Assembly (NCBI GenBank): GCA_036378175.1
Contig: DASUWY010000048.1
Span: 62,001 to 126,000, forward strand
Reading direction: 5' to 3'
Length of the DNA: 64,000 nucleotides
DNA from: Thermoleophilaceae bacterium
Lineage (GTDB): Bacteria; Actinomycetota; Thermoleophilia; Solirubrobacterales; Thermoleophilaceae
Shown: piece after piece, positions 39,194 through 47,995 of the stretch
Layout of the letters: each line of letters starts with the position of its first letter
Numbering within the stretch: position 1 is the first letter of the stretch
The notes under the pieces: generated by a model
The model's database searches: none
What the model was told of the DNA's origin: nothing
Seen by the model: only the letters and a program-made list of their open reading frames with translations
Translations under genes and position numbers: made by a program

Positions 39194-39230
39194 CCTCCCG
39201 CCTCCCGCCTCCCGCCTCCGACCTCCGACC
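39194..39230. repeat. Heptanucleotide tandem repeat (CCTCCCG/CCTCCGA, five copies)
   Basis: CCTCCCG three times (39194-39214) then CCTCCGA twice (39215-39228) and CC, in the gap between a small membrane protein and the glycosidase-like gene. Read on the minus strand it is GGAGGCG/GGAGGTC, the same heptamers as in the E2 gene at 49230. No pairing arm is close by. Confidence 0.85.
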
Positions 39231-39296
39231 GCAACTGCCGCCCACCTGAGCGGTTAACCCTCTGCCGCCCTGGCCGCCATTAGCATCGACGCAACG

Positions 39297-40979
39297 TTGA
39301 ACTCGCTCCCTCGCCGACTGGTCCTCGCCGCTCTGGCGCTCTGCGCTGCCCTGATCGCGGCTTCCCCCGCCTCGGCCAGCCCCACCCAGCTCACGATCGT
39401 CCAGGACGAGGGCCGGCTGCTCGAGCAGGGGCCTGCGGCCCAGAACCTGGCGCTCGACGAGATCAAGTCGCTCGGCGCCGAGGTGGTGAAGGTCACGGTG
39501 AATTGGCGCAACGTCGCTCCGGCCGGCTCCCACGCACCGGCGGGATTCGTGGGGGACGACCCCGCGGCGTATCCGGCAGTGAACTGGGCGCCGTTCGACA
39601 GCCTCGTCCGCGGCGCCGCGGCACGGGGACTGCGCGTGATGTTCCTCGTGGGCGGGCGCGCACCCTCGTGGGCGGTGTCGAGCACCAAGGCCCCGGTGGG
39701 GTCTTACCAGCCGAACGCTGTGGAGTTCGGCCGCTTCGTGAAGGCGCTCGGCACGCGCTACTCGGGCAGCTACAACCCCACCGCCGCGCCGGGCGGCCCG
39801 CCGCCCCCGCCGCCGCCGGGGCCGCCGCCCTGCCAGACCCCCACTCCTCCGGGTGATCCGTGCCCGCAGCCGATCCCCGCCTCCGCCGTCCGCGCCAACG
39901 CCGCGTTCGCCCCCACGGCCTGGGCGGCCGACGACAGCGGGCCTCTCCCACGTGTGGACCTCTGGTCGGTGTGGAACGAGCCGAACCTCTCCGGCTGGCT
40001 TCAGCCGCAGTACAACCGCCGCAAGCGCCCGATCTCGCCGCAGATCTACCGCGGCCTGTTCCTCGCCGCCTACGACGGGCTAGTGGCGAGCGGGCACGCG
40101 AAGGACCAGATCCTGATGGGCGACCTCCTGCCGTTCGCCCGCAGCGGCAAGACGTATCCGGCCCGCGTGTCCCCGATCAAGTTCCTGCGCGAGCTCGCCT
40201 GCGTGGACAGCCGCTACCGGGCGTACCGCGGCGCAGCCGCCGCGGCGCGGGGCTGCACGAACTACCAGCCGCTGCCTGGCACCGGGATCGCCTACCACCC
40301 GTACACGCTCGCCGAGGGCCCCGACGCGCTCACGCCGCTGGCTGACGACGCCACCATCAACGACCTCACTCGGCTCGACCGTGCGCTGCGCAAGCTCGCG
40401 CGCCGCTTCGTGGACCACAAGATGCCGATCTGGATCACGGAGTTCGGCTTCCAGACCGACCCGCCGGACCCGTTCGCATCGCCGGTCGGGCTCGTTCCGC
40501 GCTACATGAGCGAGAGCGAGTGGCTGGCCTACCACGACCGCCGCGTGAAGAGCTACGCGCAGTATCCGCTCAGCGACGACTCCACGGCCGGCCGGGGGCT
40601 CGGGCGCTTCCACGGCTTCCAGTCGGGCATCGACTCATCGTCGAACCGGCCGAAGAAGTTCGTCTACCAGGCCTTCCAGACCCCGCTGTTCGCGCGCCTC
40701 GCGTCCCGCTCGGCGGTGGAGGTATTCGGCGGCGTGCGGGTGGCGAATGGCGGCACGGCCGAGCTGCAGGTGGGCCGCGGCAAGTCGTTCCGCAAGCTCG
40801 CCACGGTGTCGCTCAACCGGATGGGCTACTTCGACCGCACGTTCCGCGTGTCGGGCGCCGCGCGGCGCAGTTTCCGGCTCGTGTACGGAGCGGAGACGAG
40901 CAACGTGGCGAAGCCGTTGAAGCGCCCGCGGGCCGGCACGCTGTATCCGCGCACGCCGCCCAGGAAGAAGAAGCACTAG
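39297..40979 (+). CDS. Secreted glycoside-hydrolase-like protein
   Basis: A 560-residue exported protein with signal peptide (1-27, ending ASPASA). The core is a TIM-barrel resembling GH5/GH39-type hydrolases: LGAEVVKVTVNWRNVAP early, the putative acid/base Glu in LWSVWNEPNLSGW, and the putative nucleophile Glu in PIWITEFGFQT. A proline-rich insertion (about residues 163-185, runs of seven and three prolines) and a basic tail (PPRKKKH) are unusual. TTG start at 39297, ten bases after a TAGCAT box. Polysaccharide target unknown. Confidence 0.8.
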   Translation: MNSLPRRLVLAALALCAALIAASPASASPTQLTIVQDEGRLLEQGPAAQNLALDEIKSLGAEVVKVTVNWRNVAPAGSHAPAGFVGDDPAAYPAVNWAPFDSLVRGAAARGLRVMFLVGGRAPSWAVSSTKAPVGSYQPNAVEFGRFVKALGTRYSGSYNPTAAPGGPPPPPPPGPPPCQTPTPPGDPCPQPIPASAVRANAAFAPTAWAADDSGPLPRVDLWSVWNEPNLSGWLQPQYNRRKRPISPQIYRGLFLAAYDGLVASGHAKDQILMGDLLPFARSGKTYPARVSPIKFLRELACVDSRYRAYRGAAAAARGCTNYQPLPGTGIAYHPYTLAEGPDALTPLADDATINDLTRLDRALRKLARRFVDHKMPIWITEFGFQTDPPDPFASPVGLVPRYMSESEWLAYHDRRVKSYAQYPLSDDSTAGRGLGRFHGFQSGIDSSSNRPKKFVYQAFQTPLFARLASRSAVEVFGGVRVANGGTAELQVGRGKSFRKLATVSLNRMGYFDRTFRVSGAARRSFRLVYGAETSNVAKPLKRPRAGTLYPRTPPRKKKH

Positions 40980-40984
40980 TGGCC

Positions 40985-40990
40985 TAGCAT
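40985..40990 (+). promoter_or_regulatory. Candidate leaderless -10 box for thiE
   Basis: TAGCAT, seven bases, then the thiE ATG at 40998, with no Shine-Dalgarno sequence. Confidence 0.45.
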
Positions 40991-40997
40991 CCGGCGC

Positions 40998-41636
40998 ATG
41001 TCCATCGCCGACATGCGACGCGAGCGCCTGGCGCGCGCCCGGCTCTACTTCGTCACCGACGCCGCGGGCGCCGAGCGCGCGCTGCCCGCCGCGTTCCACG
41101 GCGGCGTGGACATGGTGCAGCTGCGCGAGAAGTCCGCTTCTGACGGCGCGGTGGTGGAGGCGGGGCGGCGGCTCCGCGCGCTGTGCGACGAGCACGACGC
41201 GCTGCTGATCGTGAACGACCGCCCCGATCTCGCGCTCGAGTGCGGCGCCGACGGCGTGCACGTCGGCCAGGACGACGAGCCGCTGCCGAGCGTGCGCGAG
41301 CGCGTGGGAGCAGAGCTGATCGTGGGCATCTCCACCCACTCGCCGACGCAGGTGGACGCGGCGCTCGAGTCGGCCGCGGACTATCTCGGCGTCGGGCCGG
41401 TGTACGCCACTCCCACGAAGGAGGGGCGCGAGCCGGTGGGGCTCGAGCTCGTGCGATACGCCGCGGGGCACGCGAGCGCGAAGCCGTGGTTCGCCATCGG
41501 CGGCATCGATCCGGACAACGCCGCGGACGTGGCCGGCGCGGGGGCCACGCGCATCGCGGTGGTGCGCGCGATCCGCGATGCGGAGGATCCGTGCGCGGCG
41601 GCCACCCTGCTCCGGGGAGTGGAAGCACATGCCTGA
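40998..41636 (+). CDS. thiE: Thiamine-phosphate synthase
   Basis: Couples hydroxymethylpyrimidine diphosphate and thiazole phosphate. The 212-residue TIM barrel contains VDMVQLREKSASDG, LLIVNDRPDLAL, GVHVGQDDEPLP, GVGPVYATPTKEG and PWFAIGGIDPDN, covering the pyrophosphate- and pyrimidine-binding residues. It lies about 2.2 kb from the riboswitch-controlled thiO operon and on the opposite strand, without a second visible TPP aptamer. The stop overlaps the next gene by eight bases. Confidence 0.94.
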   Translation: MSIADMRRERLARARLYFVTDAAGAERALPAAFHGGVDMVQLREKSASDGAVVEAGRRLRALCDEHDALLIVNDRPDLALECGADGVHVGQDDEPLPSVRERVGAELIVGISTHSPTQVDAALESAADYLGVGPVYATPTKEGREPVGLELVRYAAGHASAKPWFAIGGIDPDNAADVAGAGATRIAVVRAIRDAEDPCAAATLLRGVEAHA

Positions 41637-42114
41637 GCGGCGCAAGCGCAAGCACCGGCCGGCGCCCGTCGCCGCCGCGGGCGGGACCCCGCCGCTCACC
41701 CGCCGCGAGCGCACCGAGGCGAAGAACGAGGCCGCGCGCGCCGCGCTGGCGCCGCTGGCTGAGGGCGAACGGCCGCCGTGGGTGACGGTCGCCGCGGTGG
41801 TGGCCTTCCTGCTGCCGGTGGCGAATGTGGCCGCCTACGCCGCGGGCGGCCGTGGCAAGGCCACAACACTCGCCTTCCAGACGCTGCTCATGTTCTCGCT
41901 GGCGTGGGGGATGTGGAACGTGCGCTACTGGGCGGTGCTCGGGATGGAGGCCGTACTCGCGCTGCTGATCGTGGTGCTGGCGGTGCTGCTGCTCAAGGCC
42001 TCCACGGTGCTCACCGTGCTGATCGTGGTGGGGATGATCTTCGCCGCCGGGCTCCTGTTCTGGAAGCTTGTGAAGGCGATGGCGCGCATACAGATGCCGA
42101 ACGAGCCGCGGTGA
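41629..42114 (+). CDS. Small polytopic membrane protein of unknown function
   Basis: A 161-residue protein with a basic N-terminus (PERRKRKHRP, residues 2-11) and four likely helices at about 49-70, 75-95, 98-120 and 122-142. It is coupled to thiE (eight-base overlap) and to the thioesterase gene (GTGA). No family is recognised. Confidence 0.7.
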   Translation: MPERRKRKHRPAPVAAAGGTPPLTRRERTEAKNEAARAALAPLAEGERPPWVTVAAVVAFLLPVANVAAYAAGGRGKATTLAFQTLLMFSLAWGMWNVRYWAVLGMEAVLALLIVVLAVLLLKASTVLTVLIVVGMIFAAGLLFWKLVKAMARIQMPNEPR

Positions 42115-42560
42115 GCGATCGCTACCGGAGCGACGGCGGCCCGCCCGACGGCGCCTTCTCGATGCTGCAGCGCGTGCGCTTCGGCGACCTCGACGCGATG
42201 CAGCACATGAACAACGTGGAGTACCTGCGCTTCTTCGAGACCGCGCGGATCGACTACCTGATGGGAATCCTGCCGGAGCACAACCCGGGCAGCCGCCGGC
42301 AGTTCGGCTTCATCTTTGCGGAGTGCCACATCGCCTACCGCTCGCCCGCGCACTTCGGCGAGGAGATCCGCACCTTCATCTGGCCGACGGATCTGCGGCG
42401 CTCGAGCGTGCGCCTCGAATTCGCGATGCGCTCCGAGTCCGACGGCCGCTCGCTCGCGGAGGGCTACGGCGTGCTCGTGGGCTACGACTACGCGGCGGGC
42501 GAGTCGCGCGCGGTGCCCGACGAGCTGCGCGAAAGGTTGGAGCCTGAGCTCGTTGGATAG
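42111..42560 (+). CDS. Acyl-CoA thioesterase of the 4HBT hot-dog family
   Basis: A 149-residue hot-dog-fold protein. RVRFGDLDAMQHMNNVEYLR gives the active-site Asp and the HMNN turn of 4-hydroxybenzoyl-CoA-thioesterase-like enzymes, followed by FFETARIDYL and the central helix pattern. It hydrolyses acyl-CoA esters; substrate unknown. The GTG start overlaps the upstream stop by four bases; the lpd gene begins 14 bases later. Confidence 0.85.
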   Translation: MSDRYRSDGGPPDGAFSMLQRVRFGDLDAMQHMNNVEYLRFFETARIDYLMGILPEHNPGSRRQFGFIFAECHIAYRSPAHFGEEIRTFIWPTDLRRSSVRLEFAMRSESDGRSLAEGYGVLVGYDYAAGESRAVPDELRERLEPELVG

Positions 42561-42574
42561 CCTCCCCTGCCGTT

Positions 42575-43963
42575 ATGCCTGAGTCGAAGTACGACTGCAT
42601 CGTCATCGGGTCCGGTCCCGGCGGCTACGTGACCGCCATCCGCGCGGCACAGCTCGGGATGAAGACCGCCGTGGTGGAGAAGGACAGGATCGGTGGCCGC
42701 TGCCTCAACTACGCGTGCATCCCCGCGAAGGCGGTGCTGCGTGCCGCCGAGGTGTGGAGCGAGGTCGGGCACAGCAAGAACTTCGGCATCACCGTGAAGG
42801 ACGCGTCCGTGGACATGAGCGGCGTGGGAGCTCACCGCGACAAGGTGGTGAAGACGCTCACCGGCGGCGTGGGGATGCTGCTGAACAAGAACAAGGTCGA
42901 CATCATCGAAGGCCACGGATCCGTGACGGACGAGGGCAATGTGAAGATCGGCGGCCAGTTCGACGGCACCGAGATCGAGGCGGGCACGGTGGTGCTCGCC
43001 ACCGGGTCCGTGCCCAAGCCGCTGCTCGGGCTCAGCTTCGGCGGGCGGGTGCTCGGCACCGAGACCGGCTGGGCATTGAACGAGCTGCCCGAGACAATGG
43101 CCGTGATCGGCGCCGGCGCGTCCGGCTCCGAGGTGGCGTCGGCCTTCGGCCGCCTGGGCACGAAGGTCACGCTCCTCGAGGCGCTGCCGCAGATCCTGCC
43201 GCTCGAGGACGAGGAGATGGCGAAGCTCGTTGCGCGGGAGCTCGCCAAGCAGAACGTGGAGGTTGTGGCCGGCGCGAACATCGAGGGCGCCGAGGCGAAG
43301 GACGACGGCGTGGAGCTCACCTTCGGCGGCGAGACCAAGAAGTACGACTACCTGTGCATCGCCGCTGGTCGCGGTCCCGATGTGGAGGGACTCGGGCTCG
43401 ACGAGGCCGGCATCAAGGTGAACGACAAGACCGGCCAGGTGGAGGTGGACGAGAGGATGCGCACGTCGCTCAGCGGCGTGTACGCGATCGGCGACCTCGT
43501 GCCCGTCGGCCCCGCACTCGCCCACAAGGCCTCAGACGAGGGCGTGATCGCGGTGGAGGACGCCGCCGGCATGGACACCCACCCGCTCGACTACCCGTAC
43601 ATCCCGCGCGCCACCTTCTGCTACCCGCAGGTGGCCAGCTTCGGACTCACCGAGAAGCAGGCGCGCGAGGCGGGCCATGACGTGGTGGTGGGGAAGATCC
43701 CGATGGGCGCGGTGGGCGCGCCCACCGTCTACGGCGACCGCGGCGGCCAGATCAAGATCGTCGGCGACAAGCAGTACGGCGAGCTGCTCGGCGCTCACAT
43801 CGTGAGTGTGAAGGCGGCCGACCTGCTGCAGGAGCTGGTGGTGGCGCACGACCTCGAGGGCGGCTTCCCGGAGGTGGCGCGCAGCGTCCACGCGCATCCG
43901 ACCTTCTCGGAGGTCGTGATGGAGGCCGCGCGCGCGGCCGACGGCTGGCTGATCCACGGCTGA
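42575..43963 (+). CDS. lpdA: Dihydrolipoyl dehydrogenase
   Basis: The E3 component, a 462-residue FAD disulfide oxidoreductase that re-oxidises lipoamide. FAD loop IGSGPGGYVTAIRAAQLG, redox pair CLNYAC (C-x4-C) in GGRCLNYACIPAKA, NAD loop AVIGAGASGSEVASAFGRLG, FAD-binding VYAIGDLVP and the C-terminal catalytic HAHPTFSE are all present. It lies 2.8 kb upstream of the E1/E2 genes and likely serves that complex. Confidence 0.95.
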   Translation: MPESKYDCIVIGSGPGGYVTAIRAAQLGMKTAVVEKDRIGGRCLNYACIPAKAVLRAAEVWSEVGHSKNFGITVKDASVDMSGVGAHRDKVVKTLTGGVGMLLNKNKVDIIEGHGSVTDEGNVKIGGQFDGTEIEAGTVVLATGSVPKPLLGLSFGGRVLGTETGWALNELPETMAVIGAGASGSEVASAFGRLGTKVTLLEALPQILPLEDEEMAKLVARELAKQNVEVVAGANIEGAEAKDDGVELTFGGETKKYDYLCIAAGRGPDVEGLGLDEAGIKVNDKTGQVEVDERMRTSLSGVYAIGDLVPVGPALAHKASDEGVIAVEDAAGMDTHPLDYPYIPRATFCYPQVASFGLTEKQAREAGHDVVVGKIPMGAVGAPTVYGDRGGQIKIVGDKQYGELLGAHIVSVKAADLLQELVVAHDLEGGFPEVARSVHAHPTFSEVVMEAARAADGWLIHG

Positions 43964-44017
43964 TCCTTCGTGACGCACCTCACGCTCCGCCGCTGAGCCG
44001 GCGGGTACGCGTCAGGT

Positions 44018-44875
44018 GTGGGACGCGTAGGGGTCATCGGAGCTGTGGCGGCGGCATCGCTTGCATTCGCCGCACCGGCGTCAGCCGCGAGCCATCTCGC
44101 CTACTCGGCGGGTTCGCCGAGCCAGGTGTTCACCGTTGATCCGAAGGGCGGCGCGGCTCAGCAGATCACGCATGAGGCGGCGGGCGCGGCGCATCCCGAC
44201 TGGTCGCCGGACGGGCGCTTCGTGGCCTACGACGTGGGCGGGCGCCACATCGCCGTATCGGACGCGGCCGGCGGCGGCGAGCACTTCATCACGATCAACC
44301 AGAGCGGGATCGATCCCACCTGGTCGCCCGACTCGTCGCAGCTCGCGTTCACCGGCGTGGAGTACGACGAGAACGGCAACCCCGAGACCACCTCGATCTA
44401 CGTGACGCAGGCGGACGGCTCGAACTACGTGCGCATCGGCAACGGCAGCGAGCCCGACTGGTCGCCGAAGAGCGACTGGATCGTGTACCGCTCGAACCCC
44501 GCGAACTCCGACGGGTGCCCCGGCATCTGGCGGATCCGCTCCGACGGCGGTGGCAACCGCGCGGTCGCACCCGGCTACCTGAACGCCGATGGCGCCACGT
44601 GCTCCGGCGGCGGCGCCGACCCGTCGTTCGCGCCGAACGGCAAGCGCGTGGCCTTCGTGTCGGCTGACGGGACGACCATCCTCACCACGAGCCTCTACGG
44701 AGGCAAGAAGCACCGCGTCGTGCGAGACGCCACCCCAAAGAGCTCGCCGGTGTTCTCGCCGGACGGTCGCTGGATCGTCTACTCCACCTCCGCAGGCCTG
44801 TGGAAGGTGAAGGCGAAGGGCGGGAAGCCCACGCGCATCGCGGGTGCCGCGGGGCCCGTGGCCTGGCAGCCCTAG
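44018..44875 (+). CDS. Secreted TolB-like beta-propeller protein
   Basis: A 285-residue exported protein with signal peptide (VGRVGVIGAVAAASLAFAAP, cleavage near ASA-ASH). The mature part is made of WD40-like/PD40 repeats, recognisable as HPDWSPDGRFVAYD, DPTWSPDSSQLAFT, EPDWSPKSDWIVY, DPSFAPNGKRVAF and SPVFSPDGRWIVY. No extra domain. Probably a binding or scaffolding protein outside the membrane. GTG start; a TACGCG box six bases before it suggests a leaderless transcript. Confidence 0.85.
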   Translation: MGRVGVIGAVAAASLAFAAPASAASHLAYSAGSPSQVFTVDPKGGAAQQITHEAAGAAHPDWSPDGRFVAYDVGGRHIAVSDAAGGGEHFITINQSGIDPTWSPDSSQLAFTGVEYDENGNPETTSIYVTQADGSNYVRIGNGSEPDWSPKSDWIVYRSNPANSDGCPGIWRIRSDGGGNRAVAPGYLNADGATCSGGGADPSFAPNGKRVAFVSADGTTILTTSLYGGKKHRVVRDATPKSSPVFSPDGRWIVYSTSAGLWKVKAKGGKPTRIAGAAGPVAWQP

Positions 44876-45109
44876 CCGAAGAGTCCGAGCGCCTCCAGCG
44901 GACCCGCTCAGGTTCGGCACGGGCCGTACCGGCTAATCGTGTTCGAGGCCACCGGCGGCAGCGGCCGGCAAAACGGCACGTTCACGATCAGCGCCGGCGG
45001 AAAGCACCGGCACCGGATCGCGCCGCCGCACGGCGGGCTGTCCTGGCAGCCTCTGCCGGCCGGCTGGAGCGAACGGCGCTCCGCACGCGCAGCGAGTGGC
45101 GCCAGGTGA
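44876..45109 (+). pseudogene. Remnant of a second secreted propeller-like C-terminus
   Basis: Directly after the TolB-like stop, and in the same frame, 77 codons stay open to TGA 45107-45109. The product contains YRLIVFEATGGSGRQNGTF, TISAGGKHRHRIA and LSWQPLPAGW, the last resembling the typical end of a PD40-repeat protein. No start codon or signal peptide is present and the 3' part overlaps the opposite FUSC gene. It looks like the leftover of a duplicated gene, or of a longer protein now cut by the TAG. Confidence 0.4.
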
Positions 45110-46136
45110 GGTCCTCGTCCTGGTCGCGCATCACGCGCAGCAGATCGCCGGCCGCCGCCCGCAGCTGCAGCTCGGCGGCGGCTATCGCCGGCGGGGCGTA
45201 GGAGGCGGGGCGCTCGTTTGCGATCGCGCTCACTCCCTCGCGCACGCGCTCGCGCTCGACCGGGGTGGCGCCGCGCGCCAGTGTGGCCGTGCCATCGGCG
45301 AGCTCGGTGAGCTCCTGCGTGAGCCGCGGCGGCGCCGGCTCTCCCGATTCGAGCACCGCCGCGGTGAGCCTGATCAGCGTGAGGGCGGTGTTGGCCAGGA
45401 GACCGACATGCGCGGCGCGGACGTCGGCGCGCTCGATCTCCGGCCGGTTGCGCCGGCGCAGCGGAGCGATACGCACGATGTCGCGCGCCGCCGCGCGCGC
45501 CTGCGTCAGCGCGCCCAGCCGGTCGTGAACCGCCTGGGTGATCCCGAGCGTGGCGTCGGCGTCGCGCGGCTCCCCGCTCTTCAGCGCCTCGGCTGCATTG
45601 GTGAGCGCGGAGGCCACCTGCTGAAGCGCGCCGCGCACCGCACTCGACAGCAGTGGGAGCGGGTGAGGCGGAAAGAGGAGCAGACTCACGAGCAGCGCGC
45701 AGCCACCGCCGATCCACGCGTCGATCAGCCGCTCGCCGGCGATGCCGCCGCTGCGCAGGGCCACCACGAGGATCGCCGACGCCGCCGCCTGGTTCACGAA
45801 CATCGGCATCGGGCTGAGCAGGACGGCGGCCGCCATCGCGATGAGCACGGAACCCGTGAGCGGCAGCACCCCTGTGCCGAACACCGCGACGATTCCCTCG
45901 GCCAGCACGATGCCGAGCGTGACGCCGAACATCATCTGCACGGCGTTCCGCCAGCGGCGGCCCACCACTGCGCTGAGCGAGATCGCCGCGGCGATCGGCG
46001 CGAAGAACGGCTGCGCATGCCCGAGCAGATCGTGCGTGATCCACCACGCGAGGCCGGAGGCAATCGCTGCCTGCACCACCGGCCACCAAGCCGCGCGCAG
46101 GCGCGCGAGCGATGCGCTCACCAGATCCCCAGTCAC
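44988..46136 (-). CDS. FUSC/aromatic-acid-exporter-like membrane protein
   Basis: A 382-residue protein with about six N-terminal transmembrane helices (20-165) and a long soluble helical C-terminal part. The FUSC-type segment PFFAPIAAAISLSAVVGRRW, RNAVQMMFGVTLGIVLAE and LLFPPHPL support the family, which includes efflux proteins for aromatic acids. GTG start 46134-46136, nine bases from the divergent isomerase gene. The C-terminus is Arg/Ala-rich and overlaps a decayed gene on the other strand, so its end may be eroded or extended. Confidence 0.8.
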   Translation of the reverse strand: MTGDLVSASLARLRAAWWPVVQAAIASGLAWWITHDLLGHAQPFFAPIAAAISLSAVVGRRWRNAVQMMFGVTLGIVLAEGIVAVFGTGVLPLTGSVLIAMAAAVLLSPMPMFVNQAAASAILVVALRSGGIAGERLIDAWIGGGCALLVSLLLFPPHPLPLLSSAVRGALQQVASALTNAAEALKSGEPRDADATLGITQAVHDRLGALTQARAAARDIVRIAPLRRRNRPEIERADVRAAHVGLLANTALTLIRLTAAVLESGEPAPPRLTQELTELADGTATLARGATPVERERVREGVSAIANERPASYAPPAIAAAELQLRAAAGDLLRVMRDQDEDLTWRHSLRVRSAVRSSRPAEAARTARRAAARSGAGAFRRR

Positions 46137-46145
46137 ACTGCATAT

Positions 46146-46721
46146 ATGCCCCAGCGGCCGATCTTCTACTTCGATCTCGGCTCGCCGTACTCGTATCTGG
46201 CCGCAGAGCGCGTGAACAGCCTGCTGCCCGAGGTGCCGGTGTGGCAGCCGGTGCTGCTCGGTGCGATCTTCCAGGCGCGCGGTTACGGCTCGTGGTCGCA
46301 GACCGACGAGCGCGAGGCGGGCATGGCCGAGGTGGAGAGGCGCGCGCGGGAACGCGGGCTGCCGGAGATCCGCTGGCCGGACCCGTGGCCGGGCAACACG
46401 CTCACCGCGATGCGCGCCGCCACGTTCGCGCAGCAGACCGGCCGCACCGTCGCGTTCGCGCTCGCCGCGTTCCGCCAGGCGTTCGCCGGCGGCCGCGATC
46501 TGAGCGAGGTGGACAACGTGCTGATCGCCGCGGCCGCGTGTGAGCTGCACCCGCGCGCGGTACTCACCGGGATAGAGATGCGATCGGTGAAGGACAGGCT
46601 GCGCGCCGCAACCGACGAGGCGATCGCGCGCGGTGTAACCGGTGTCCCCTCGATCGCGATCGGCGAGCAGGTCTTCTGGGGCGACGACAGGCTCGAAGAG
46701 GCGGCCGAGGCTATTCGCTAA
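46146..46721 (+). CDS. 2-hydroxychromene-2-carboxylate isomerase-like DsbA-fold protein
   Basis: A 191-residue DsbA-family protein (kappa-GST-like). FYFDLGSPYSYLAAERV (residues 7-23) carries the glutathione-site Ser of HCCA isomerases, and the C-terminal ARGVTGVPSIAIGEQVFWG is the cis-Pro loop. No CxxC. The known family reaction is in naphthalene breakdown, but many members have unknown substrates. The neighbouring FUSC exporter also points loosely to aromatic compounds. Confidence 0.82.
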   Translation: MPQRPIFYFDLGSPYSYLAAERVNSLLPEVPVWQPVLLGAIFQARGYGSWSQTDEREAGMAEVERRARERGLPEIRWPDPWPGNTLTAMRAATFAQQTGRTVAFALAAFRQAFAGGRDLSEVDNVLIAAAACELHPRAVLTGIEMRSVKDRLRAATDEAIARGVTGVPSIAIGEQVFWGDDRLEEAAEAIR

Positions 46722-46724
46722 CGT
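46719..46724 (+). promoter_or_regulatory. Candidate leaderless -10 box for the PDH operon
   Basis: TAACGT, overlapping the TAA stop of the isomerase gene, followed by eight bases and the E1-alpha ATG at 46733. No Shine-Dalgarno sequence is present. Confidence 0.4.
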
Positions 46725-46732
46725 CAAGCGGG

Positions 46733-47995
46733 ATGGCGCGCGACGCTGCGGTATCGAGGGAGAAGAGCACCGGCAACGGCGCGGGTGACGGAGCGCGCAA
46801 GCAACACTCGCTGCCGGACAAGAACACCTGCCGCGCGGTGCTCGCGAAGATGATGCTGATCCGCCGCTTCGAGGAGCGCGCGGGCGAGATGTACGCGAAA
46901 GCGAAGATCGGCGGGTTCCTCCATCTGTGCATCGGCGAGGAGGCGACGATCGTCGGCTCCACGCAGGCCATGCGCGAGAGCGACTACCTGCTCTCGACCT
47001 ACCGCGAGCACGGCCAGGCGCTCGCACGCGGCACGCATCCGAACGCGGTGATGGCGGAGCTGTTCGGCCGCGTGGACGGCTGCTCGAAGGGGCGTGGCGG
47101 ATCGATGCACCTGTTCGACATGGAGCGGCGCTTCCTCGGCGGCTACGGAATCGTGGGCGGCAACCTGCCGCTCGCCACCGGGGTCGCGCTGCAGTGCGAC
47201 TACAACGAAACGCCCGACGCGGTGGTGTGCATGTTCGGCGACGGCGCCACGAACCAGGGGACGTTCGGCGAGTCCATGAACATGGCCGCCCTCTGGAAGC
47301 TGCCCGTGGTGTTCATGGTGATCAACAACCAGTTCGGCATGGGCACCGCCCTCGAGCGGCATTCCGCGGTCACGGATCTTTCGAAGAAGGCCGAGGGCTA
47401 CGGCGTGCCCGGCTCGCGATGCGACGGCATGGACGTGCTCGACGTGCACGCCGCCACCACCGAGGCGCTGCGCAAGGCGCGCGAGGACCGGCAGCCGCAG
47501 CTGCTCGAGGCCGTGACCTACCGCTTCCGCGGGCACTCGATGGCGGACCCCGAGGAGTACCGGACGAAGGACGAGGTGGAGGAATGGCGGCGGCGCGATC
47601 CGATCGCGAGCTTCTCGCACCGTCTGGTGGAGGAGGACGTGTTCTCCCAGGAGGACATCGACAAGCTCGACCAGGAGGCGATTGCGACGGTGGATGAGTC
47701 CGTGCAGTTCGCGGACAACAGCCCGTTCCCCGACCTCGACTCGCTCTACGACGACCTGTACGTGCTCGGCGAGCAGGTGCGCGGCTGGTGGTCCGTGGAC
47801 GAGCGCTCGCCCGAGCCGCATCGCGGCGAGCGAGAGCGCGAGGCCGGACGAGTGCCGCACGAGCTGGCCGAGGCGGGTGCCGCGTACGCGGGCGTCGGCG
47901 AGGCGCAGGAGCGCAAGCGCCGCCAGCGCCAGACCGACGGCAGCCAGGCCGAGACCTCCGGCCAGATGCGCGACGAAGAAGGCGGCGGCGACTAG
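46733..47995 (+). CDS. pdhA: Pyruvate dehydrogenase E1 component, alpha subunit
   Basis: A 420-residue E1-alpha. Thiamine-pyrophosphate motif GDGATNQGTFGESMNMAA ... VINNQFGMGT, phosphorylation-loop-like YRFRGHSMADPEEYRTKDEV and the GGSMHLFD segment are diagnostic of pyruvate-type E1-alpha. The N-terminal 25 residues and the C-terminal 65 residues (Arg, Glu, Gln and Gly rich, mostly disordered) go beyond the usual roughly 330-residue core. The TAG stop shares one base with the next GTG. Confidence 0.93.
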   Translation: MARDAAVSREKSTGNGAGDGARKQHSLPDKNTCRAVLAKMMLIRRFEERAGEMYAKAKIGGFLHLCIGEEATIVGSTQAMRESDYLLSTYREHGQALARGTHPNAVMAELFGRVDGCSKGRGGSMHLFDMERRFLGGYGIVGGNLPLATGVALQCDYNETPDAVVCMFGDGATNQGTFGESMNMAALWKLPVVFMVINNQFGMGTALERHSAVTDLSKKAEGYGVPGSRCDGMDVLDVHAATTEALRKAREDRQPQLLEAVTYRFRGHSMADPEEYRTKDEVEEWRRRDPIASFSHRLVEEDVFSQEDIDKLDQEAIATVDESVQFADNSPFPDLDSLYDDLYVLGEQVRGWWSVDERSPEPHRGEREREAGRVPHELAEAGAAYAGVGEAQERKRRQRQTDGSQAETSGQMRDEEGGGD

